DNA of 64,000 nt from assembly GCA_965276835.1 (NCBI GenBank), contig OZ255631.1, forward strand, positions 1,054,001-1,118,000. The letters run 5' to 3'. Below are positions 58,270 to 64,000 of the stretch, piece by piece. A program made the position numbers and the translations under genes. This DNA comes from BOG-932 sp965276835. GTDB lineage: Bacteria; Pseudomonadota; Alphaproteobacteria; BOG-932; Roseiterribacteraceae. The notes beneath the pieces were generated by a model. That model had not been told where the DNA came from and searched no databases. It worked only from the letters and a program-made list of their open reading frames with translations. Numbering within the stretch: the first letter of the stretch is position 1; every line of letters starts with the position of its first letter.

Positions 58270-58682
58270 GGCGCGGGTTTGGTGACCGGCAGGCCTTTGG
58301 CGCCGGCATAAAAGGCGAGCAGCACGACCGGCGTTGCGCCCGTAACGCCGCGATGAACAGTATTCATCGTTTCCGCGACGGCCTGCCCGGCGCGCACGAT
58401 CTTCTTCTGGCCGTTGCGCTTCTGGATGGTCAGGACACCCGAGAGGATGTAGGCCGCATTGGGTTCCGGATGTTCATGCCAAGCCAACTTGGTGTGTGCC
58501 GGAATAGTGATCTTGAGAACGGTCAGCTCAGGGTGACCCGCGGGATAATTCTTGTAGGCGTTCCCGTCCCACGATCCCGTGGCCGCCAGCAAGGTTTCCG
58601 ATTTGACCGCCGGCGGCGATGATGCGAAGGCGGCAGCCGGGAGCAACAGGCCGGCAATGACGGCGGCGGGCAGGTATTTCAT
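58266..58682 (-). CDS. Periplasmic cupin, copy 2
   Basis: 138 residues from ATG 58682, with GAGAGG upstream. Signal peptide AAVIAGLLLPAAAFA. It mirrors the other cupin: LAWHEHPEPNAAYILSG, AGQAVAETMNTVHRG, and the closing LLAFYAGAKG. The two copies are on the same strand and bracket the GntR-slipin pair. Its last four bases overlap the end of the convergent slipin gene. Confidence 0.8.
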   Translation of the reverse strand: MKYLPAAVIAGLLLPAAAFASSPPAVKSETLLAATGSWDGNAYKNYPAGHPELTVLKITIPAHTKLAWHEHPEPNAAYILSGVLTIQKRNGQKKIVRAGQAVAETMNTVHRGVTGATPVVLLAFYAGAKGLPVTKPAP

Positions 58683-58774
58683 GATCGATCCTCTCGGCAT
58701 TCCTTGACAGCCGCGCACCCGTGTTCGAGCTTGCGCGGCACAAGCGATCTTCAACGAAAATCTCCGGGAACGCC

Positions 58775-59566
58775 ATGAAACTTGCTGGATCGGTCTGCAT
58801 CGTCACCGGCTCGGCGACCGGCGTCGGCGCGGCATGCGCGGTCATGTTGGCCGGAAAGGGCGCACGGGTGGTAGTGAACTATGCCCACAGCGCACGCGAA
58901 GCGCAGGAGACCGTGGCCGCCTGCGAAGATGCCGGGGCCGAGACATTGCTGGTTCAGGGAGATGTCGCGGTCGATGCCGATTGTCGGCGGATCGCGGACG
59001 CCGCGGTGGATCGGTGGGGGCGGATCGACGGATTGATCAACAATGCCGGCATCACCAAATTCGCCAACCCGGCCGATCTCGATCTGTTGGAGGCGGCGGA
59101 TTTCCATAGGCTACTCGACGTCAACGTAATCGGTGCGTTCCATATGATCCGCGCCGTCGTGCCGACGATGCGTAAGCAAGGGCAGGGGGCTATCGTCAAC
59201 GTGTCATCCAACTCGACCGCGATCGGTGGCGGCAGTTCGCTGGCCTATACGGCGTCGAAAGGGGCCTTGAACGCCATGACGCTCACCCTGGCGCGTGTGC
59301 TGGGCCCTGAAATCCGCGTCAACGCCGTCTCGCCCGGTGTGATTGACTCACGCTGGCTGAAAGACGGCGTAGGCGAGGCGGCGTTTGCCCGCGTCCGCGA
59401 TGTTTATGCCGATTCTGCCGTGCTTGGGCGGGTCGCGCAGCCGGAGGACGTGGCCGAACCGATTGTATGGCTGCTGGAAGGCGCGGACTACATCACCGGC
59501 GAGATTCTCATGGTCGATGGCGGTGTCCGCCTGGGCGCGGGCTTGGCCAAGCCGCAACGGCCGTAA
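58775..59566 (+). CDS. Short-chain dehydrogenase/reductase (FabG-like)
   Basis: 263 residues from ATG 58775. Classical SDR layout: coenzyme loop GSATGVGAACAVML, INNAGITKF, serine in VNVSSNSTAIGG, YTASK with catalytic Tyr-Lys, and the C-terminal ILMVDGGVRLG. Substrate unknown; this type reduces or oxidises small keto/hydroxy compounds. Divergent from cupin copy 2 and followed after 13 bases by a DUF4019 gene. Confidence 0.9.
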   Translation: MKLAGSVCIVTGSATGVGAACAVMLAGKGARVVVNYAHSAREAQETVAACEDAGAETLLVQGDVAVDADCRRIADAAVDRWGRIDGLINNAGITKFANPADLDLLEAADFHRLLDVNVIGAFHMIRAVVPTMRKQGQGAIVNVSSNSTAIGGGSSLAYTASKGALNAMTLTLARVLGPEIRVNAVSPGVIDSRWLKDGVGEAAFARVRDVYADSAVLGRVAQPEDVAEPIVWLLEGADYITGEILMVDGGVRLGAGLAKPQRP

Positions 59567-59579
59567 AAGAGGACGCGAC

Positions 59580-59987
59580 ATGATCAAGGTTTTGTTGTCC
59601 GCCGCGCTCGTCGTTGCATTGTCGGGGCCGGCTGTTGCCGATCAGCGCCAGGACGAAGCGGTTGCCGCCAGCAAAGCTTGGCTCAAGATGGTGGACGACG
59701 GCGACTATGCCGCCGCCTGGAGCGATGTCGCGCAGCTGTTCAAAGGCAAGATGGATGTCGATGCTTGGGTTCAGTCTGTCAGCGCGCCGCGCCGCCAAGT
59801 CGGCACACTCAAATCGCGACGACTGAAAAGCTATAGCGAGACAACATCGCTGCCAAACGCGCCCGATGGCGACTATGCGATCGTTGAATTCGATAGCGCC
59901 TTCGCGAACCGGAAAGATTCCGGCGAAATGCTGCCGCTTGTGCGCGAAGACGGCCGCTGGAAGGTTGGGGGCTATTACATCAAATAA
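59580..59987 (+). CDS. DUF4019 secreted protein
   Basis: 135 residues. The signal peptide is VLLSAALVVALSGPAVA. The mature protein begins DQRQDEAVAASKAWLKMVDDGDYAAAWSD and ends LPLVREDGRWKVGGYYIK, the characteristic ends of the DUF4019 family, small NTF2-like periplasmic proteins with no known function. Confidence 0.85.
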   Translation: MIKVLLSAALVVALSGPAVADQRQDEAVAASKAWLKMVDDGDYAAAWSDVAQLFKGKMDVDAWVQSVSAPRRQVGTLKSRRLKSYSETTSLPNAPDGDYAIVEFDSAFANRKDSGEMLPLVREDGRWKVGGYYIK

Positions 59988-60015
59988 AGTCCGACTCTCT
60001 CAGCAAGCAAGATCG

Positions 60016-60057
60016 CATAATATATATTATGGAAAATAAACTATAAGCCATAATGGC
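60016..60057. terminator. Paired palindromes between convergent genes
   Basis: CATAATATATATTATG (60016-60031) is a perfect 16-bp palindrome, and GCCAT-A-ATGGC (60047-60057) follows. Both lie in the AT-rich 94-base gap between the converging DUF4019 and sensor kinase genes, a likely place for bidirectional termination, although stems are weak in GC. Confidence 0.4.
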
Positions 60058-60081
60058 AATCAGTTCAGAACTCTAGCGATC

Positions 60082-61587
60082 TCAGTGGCTGCGTTGCGGC
60101 AGAAAAAGCCGAATTGTCGTGCCTGTGCCAAGTTCGCTGTCGATCTGAACGAAGCCGTTCATCTGGGTAACGCACTTGGCCACCTGGCTGAGGCCAAGGC
60201 CAGTGCCTTCACCGCTGGCTTTCGTCGTAAAGAACGGCTCGATCGCGTGTGTCAGGATTTCCTGCGTCATGCCGTGGCCGCTATCGCGCACCGTCAGGCA
60301 GACGTAATTTCCATCCTGCCGCGTCCCATTTAATGCCGGTGCCTCCGGAAAATGGCTAGCGGTGGTGTCGATCACGATTTGGCCGGCCTTATTGCCGATC
60401 GCATCGCGGGCATTCAGGACCAGATTGAACAAAGCTGTCTCAAGCTGAACACGGTCACAAACTACTGAATAATCAATCGCTTGTAGGTCGAACTTCAGAT
60501 CGATTTGATCGTTGATTGCTTTCCTTAGCAACTCGCCGACATCTTCGATTAACGTATCGATGTTCAGGACTTCGAGTTCAAGTTCCTGGCGGCGCGAAAA
60601 GGACAGCAATTGCCGGATCAGTTTTTCCGCCAGTTCGGCGCCCGCCAGAGCCGATTCGACATATTCAGTATTCTTTCTACCTAATTCAGATAATTGAAGA
60701 ATCTGAAGATTTCCCTTAATAACATTCAGGAAATTCCCAAAATCGTGCGCGATGCTGCTGGTCAGCTGACCGACGACTTCCATCTTTTGCGATTGGCGAA
60801 GCGTTTCCTCAATTTCCTTACGAGCGCTGATGTCCTCGATCATCGAGATGAAATAGGACGGGCTGCCGTCGCGCAGCCTGACCACGGCAACCGTCAGATT
60901 GATCCAGATGATCGACCCGTTTTTGCGGAAATACCGCTTTTCCATCGAATAGCTATCGCGTTCGCCGGCGATAACCGCCTGGAACAGCTCCAGATCCCCG
61001 TTCAGATCGTCTGGGTGGGTAATATCCTGAAATGTCAGCCGCAGAAGTTCCTCGCGCGAATAGCCGACCATGTCGCACAGCCGCTGATTAGCTCTGAGCC
61101 ACCCTCCGTCGACCGCGATATGCGCGATGCCGACAGCCGCCTGCTCGAACGTCGCACGGAAGCGTTCTTCCGTGGCGTCTAGCTTTGCCTCGACCTGCTT
61201 GCGGTGCGTCAGGTCCCTCACCCTGACGATGCGTACGGGATGGCCGGCGAAAATAACAGGTCGGGCTATCAGTTCGATTGGAAATAGACTGCCGTCGGCG
61301 CGCACGCCCATGGTTTCCCCGGACAATTCATCGTTTTGCCGGGCTATTTCCTCAACCACGATTTGCTGGCCCTGTGCGATGAAGGCAAACGGATAGGCGC
61401 CTTCCACGCGATTTTCGGCATAGCCGAACATGCGGGCAAAGTGGCTGTTGGCTGCGAGGACGTTGGCATAGTTGTGGATGACGACACCTTCTTCGGTCGC
61501 TTCCGCAAACAGGCGATATTTCTCGATGTCGGACTCCGACGGAGCGACTGCCTCCCCTTCTCCGCGATCGTCCCCGTCTTTCGCCAT
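60082..61587 (-). CDS. PAS-PAS sensor histidine kinase
   Basis: 501 residues, no membrane segment. Two PAS domains cover about 22-135 and 147-270, the second with a PAC motif (RYFRKNGSIIWINLTVAVV). The HisKA helix holds SSIAHDFGNFLNVIKG with the phospho-accepting histidine, and the ATPase domain has LFNLVLNARDAIG, VRDSGHGM and GTGLGLSQV. No receiver domain or response regulator is adjacent. It ends a three-gene operon after GT39 and the PAP2 fusion, so it may sense envelope state. Confidence 0.92.
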   Translation of the reverse strand: MAKDGDDRGEGEAVAPSESDIEKYRLFAEATEEGVVIHNYANVLAANSHFARMFGYAENRVEGAYPFAFIAQGQQIVVEEIARQNDELSGETMGVRADGSLFPIELIARPVIFAGHPVRIVRVRDLTHRKQVEAKLDATEERFRATFEQAAVGIAHIAVDGGWLRANQRLCDMVGYSREELLRLTFQDITHPDDLNGDLELFQAVIAGERDSYSMEKRYFRKNGSIIWINLTVAVVRLRDGSPSYFISMIEDISARKEIEETLRQSQKMEVVGQLTSSIAHDFGNFLNVIKGNLQILQLSELGRKNTEYVESALAGAELAEKLIRQLLSFSRRQELELEVLNIDTLIEDVGELLRKAINDQIDLKFDLQAIDYSVVCDRVQLETALFNLVLNARDAIGNKAGQIVIDTTASHFPEAPALNGTRQDGNYVCLTVRDSGHGMTQEILTHAIEPFFTTKASGEGTGLGLSQVAKCVTQMNGFVQIDSELGTGTTIRLFLPQRSH

Positions 61588-61600
61588 TCCGCCTTCCGAA

Positions 61601-62794
61601 TTACAGGCTTTCGCCCAAGGATACCTCAGGTTCCGGATTCGCGCGCCATTTCGGCCATTTACGCCATCGGTCTTCCAGAATGAGCTGCTTCAGCACCAGC
61701 ATGATCATCAGGGTAAAGATGACCGCAAACACCACGTCACTCAAGAAATGCGAACCTCTGCCCATCCGCATGACCCCAACGACGGCGGTAAAGGTTCCAA
61801 GCCCGGCCCACCAGCGGCGCCGATATCGCTGCGCAATCACCGCGAATGACAGGAAACTTGCGGCCAACGACGCGTCGCCGGACACGAACGAGCAGTTCTT
61901 GTCGCATTGTGTGCTGCGCATGAACGGCGGGCTGAATTGTTTGGTGCCGCCGAATTCGAGAACTTGACTGGGACGCGCCCTGCCCCAGCTATCCTTGAGG
62001 ATCACATTGGTCAGAAGCCCGGCACCGAGCCCGATCGACAAGGCGACGAACAGAAAATTCCGTGGCGTCAGGTTCCAGACCGGTTTTTTGCGAACCAGCC
62101 CATATACGAAGACCGCAACGATCACCGGCAGAAACCACTCCATTCCGAAGTGAATATCAGAATCGAAGAAGCGGCCGACCCAGGTTTCGCCGAGGGTAAA
62201 ACTGCGAGGCGGTACGAAAAACCAGCCGGCAACGCCCAGGTCGATGGCTGGAAAGACAACGAAAAGGATCGCGAAAATTACCGTCAGGGTACCCAACAGC
62301 CGTAAGGCACGGGTGTCGACGAGCGAATTGAGATATTGCCGACAGCGCCTCGCATAATCGCGGATTCCACGCTTTTGGGCTGCCTCCGCATCCTCAGCAG
62401 CGCCGGGGTGATCCGCCGATCGGCGAAAAAGCTGAACCAAGTCTGGTCGAAATCCGGCTTGGCGAGGAACCGCGGCCAAATCGGCGAGCGTACGGCGCAC
62501 CTCGTCGGCGTCGGTGAACGGATTTTGCCGCAGAACGCCGGGAAGCCAGATCCAGCCGTTGGACCGGTCGAATCGCGCGAAGTCTTCGCGCTCCAGAATT
62601 CCGATGATTTCCGTGATTTTGTTTTCACTTAGGCCGGTTTGTTCCGCCGCTTCCGCAAGATCGAATTCGAAACAGCCGATCCGATTGGACCTGGGCCCGG
62701 ACAGAAGATAAGCCCCAAGGAGCCGCATTTCGGATGTCCATCCAGTCGCGGCGCCCTTCTGCCAGACAAGGTCCCGCCGTTTGCTGTCGGCCAT
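61601..62794 (-). CDS. Winged-helix / PAP2 phosphatase fusion
   Basis: 397 residues. Residues about 22-118 match the winged-helix domain of phage-type replication proteins: GAYLLSGPRSNRIGCFEF, SENKITEIIGILERE and WIWLPGVLRQNPF. From about 165 on it is a PAP2 membrane phosphatase with about five membrane helices and motifs KDSWGRARP (267-275), SFVSGDAS (302-309), and R343-x5-H349-x3-D353. In motif 2 the usual SGH is SGD, as in LpxF-type lipid A phosphatases. Gap to the GT39 gene is two bases. Confidence 0.82.
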   Translation of the reverse strand: MADSKRRDLVWQKGAATGWTSEMRLLGAYLLSGPRSNRIGCFEFDLAEAAEQTGLSENKITEIIGILEREDFARFDRSNGWIWLPGVLRQNPFTDADEVRRTLADLAAVPRQAGFRPDLVQLFRRSADHPGAAEDAEAAQKRGIRDYARRCRQYLNSLVDTRALRLLGTLTVIFAILFVVFPAIDLGVAGWFFVPPRSFTLGETWVGRFFDSDIHFGMEWFLPVIVAVFVYGLVRKKPVWNLTPRNFLFVALSIGLGAGLLTNVILKDSWGRARPSQVLEFGGTKQFSPPFMRSTQCDKNCSFVSGDASLAASFLSFAVIAQRYRRRWWAGLGTFTAVVGVMRMGRGSHFLSDVVFAVIFTLMIMLVLKQLILEDRWRKWPKWRANPEPEVSLGESL

Positions 62795-62796
62795 CG

Positions 62797-64000
62797 CTAG
62801 TCGCCCTTGAATCCGGAAAGATCATAGACGAAATAGCCGCGTCTGCGCCCCAACCCCGCGCCCACGGTCCATTCCTCGGTCATCGTGTGCCCGGCGAACC
62901 GGTTCAGGATTTCGTCACGGTCTTTGTAACGGGCGATCAGGAGGACCCTGGCGCCGTTCCGCACGGTCAGCGCATTCTCAAGCTCATACTGGTTGCCGGC
63001 CGGCCCCTTACCCGTCGCCATGACCAGCGGAAAGGATCGCTCGCGCAGGTTATAATCCAGTTCCGCCATCACTTCCCGGTCGTCGGCTGCGAGTGTGGTT
63101 TCCGGCGGCATCGTGCCCATGCGCTTCCACACCAGGCCGGCGAGGCTGCGCCAGCCGCGCATCTGGTGGAAGATATCGATGTTCTTGGGCAGCGTGACAT
63201 GCAGGGAGCCGGCGAACAGCAGCGTAAAGCCCGCGAACGCTACCAGCTGCAGGGTCAAGGTGAGGCGGATCGGCCACGACTTCTGGATGCGTTCCAGCCA
63301 CCCGACGACCAGTACCGTGGCGGCAACGTAGGACACTGCCGCCCAATTGGCGTGGGCGCGCGAGATGCCGCTTTGGACGATCATTAAGGCCAGGATCGGA
63401 ATCGTGAAAGCCAGCAAGAAACGTTCGGCGGCCGACGGTGGATCGCGCCGCCACAGCGCCAAGCGCACGATCAGTGCCGCCATCAGCACGGGGCCAAAGA
63501 CACCGAACTGCGCGGCGGCAAAGCTTAGCCCCTCCATCAAATGAAGGCCGGCCCCCTGCCCCCAATTGGCGTTCGCTGCCGTATGGCCCACTGTGGCCCA
63601 ACCATGCGTCGCGTTCCACATCAGGTTGGGGAGCACGAATGCCGCAGCGACCAGCAAAGCCAGCAGCAGATGACGCCAGGCAGCCTTAAATCCGTCGCGC
63701 GGAGGGGTCGCGGCAAAGACCGCGAAACCCAAGAAAAAATAGCCCATTGCGTATTTGCTGAGGAAACCGAGGCCGAGCGCGAGACCTAAGGCGATAGCCC
63801 ATCGCCAATCCGGCTTGGTCCATACCTGCCATACCGCCAGCAGAGCCAACGCCCAGAAGAACAGCAGCGGGACATCCGTTGAGATAATTAGGCTGGAAAA
63901 CACCACCCCGGGCAGCGTCGCGTAGAGCAACGCGGCGATGAAGCCGGCTCGGGCGCTGAACAAGGCGCGGCCCAGGAAAGCGATAACGATGCCGGTCCCC
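62797..64000 (-). CDS. Glycosyltransferase family 39 (ArnT-like), partial
   Basis: The 5' end lies beyond 64000; at least 400 residues are visible. It has repeated membrane helices, a conserved STDVPLLFFWALALL loop near the visible start, and a soluble C-terminal domain ending VGAGLGRRRGYFVYDLSGF. The arrangement fits GT39/PMT-2 enzymes, which move a sugar from a lipid carrier to protein or lipid A. It begins the operon with the PAP2 fusion and the sensor kinase. Confidence 0.85.
   Translation of the reverse strand, partial: GTGIVIAFLGRALFSARAGFIAALLYATLPGVVFSSLIISTDVPLLFFWALALLAVWQVWTKPDWRWAIALGLALGLGFLSKYAMGYFFLGFAVFAATPPRDGFKAAWRHLLLALLVAAAFVLPNLMWNATHGWATVGHTAANANWGQGAGLHLMEGLSFAAAQFGVFGPVLMAALIVRLALWRRDPPSAAERFLLAFTIPILALMIVQSGISRAHANWAAVSYVAATVLVVGWLERIQKSWPIRLTLTLQLVAFAGFTLLFAGSLHVTLPKNIDIFHQMRGWRSLAGLVWKRMGTMPPETTLAADDREVMAELDYNLRERSFPLVMATGKGPAGNQYELENALTVRNGARVLLIARYKDRDEILNRFAGHTMTEEWTVGAGLGRRRGYFVYDLSGFKGD

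Noticed and set aside
61601..62794. Prophage remnant suggested by the phage-type winged helix
   Set aside because: No other phage gene, integrase or attachment site lies nearby, and the domain is in frame with a cellular membrane enzyme.

Overview
The window is a GC-rich, gene-dense stretch of a chromosome from an alphaproteobacterium. The evidence is the order pdh E2 - lpd - lipA - coq10-like, the ispDF fusion, the ntrB-ntrC-ntrY-ntrX cluster followed by a D-amino-acid aminotransferase, hfq and hflX, the HWE-type histidine kinase, and palindromic intergenic repeats of alphaproteobacterial type. The layout suits a Rhodospirillales-like or related lineage, but the genus cannot be fixed from sequence alone. 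No tRNA, rRNA, CRISPR array, complete insertion sequence or prophage was seen. Both ends cut through genes: a dihydrolipoamide acyltransferase at the left and a family-39 glycosyltransferase at the right.

Region 1 (1-16.1 kb) is core metabolism and regulation: the pyruvate dehydrogenase tail with lipoate synthase, isoprenoid (ispDF) and NMN-deamidase (cinA) genes on the opposite strand, two nitrogen-type two-component systems (NtrBC, NtrYX) in a tightly overlapping operon, then dat, a HAD phosphatase behind a palindromic repeat, hfq-hflX, and a hydroxyisobutyrate-dehydrogenase-type enzyme. Region 2 (16.1-29.6 kb) is accessory: a FusB-like zinc-finger protein, a GAF-PAS-HWE kinase, small enzymes, an HxlR regulator facing a GST gene across a duplicated operator-like element, envelope and membrane proteins (ExoD, EcsC, an internally duplicated membrane protein, CPBP protease, M23 peptidase), an FMN alpha-hydroxyacid oxidase, and an SDR-PhyH pair. 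Region 3 (29.6-34.8 kb) holds a three-subunit molybdenum aldehyde oxidoreductase resembling PaoABC without a Tat signal on its small subunit, and a Bcr/CflA-type exporter.

Region 4 (34.8-37.2 kb) is the clearest foreign island. A compact AT-richer gene pair, a probable PD-(D/E)XK nuclease toxin and a probable partner/immunity protein, lies between two near-identical broken fragments of the C-terminus of an indolepyruvate ferredoxin oxidoreductase, beside an orphan antitoxin-like HTH gene. Region 5 (37.2-49 kb) returns to housekeeping: coaA, a VOC-ArsR-SRPBCC operon with paired dyads at its promoter, mazG, a divergent PEP carboxylase, citramalate synthase behind a cruciform repeat, and transporters.

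Region 6 (49-64 kb) is rich in regulation. An ECF sigma factor and zinc-finger anti-sigma are linked to a cysteine-pair protein, a metallophosphoesterase and a cupredoxin through two copies of a palindromic, outward-facing promoter of the form GGGAAT-N16-CGGT. A YtrA-like GntR regulator has a perfect dyad at its promoter and overlaps a slipin gene, and paralogous periplasmic cupins flank this pair. The window ends in a GT39 - PAP2 phosphatase - sensor kinase operon whose phosphatase carries an N-terminal winged-helix domain of phage-replication-protein type, an unusual fusion.
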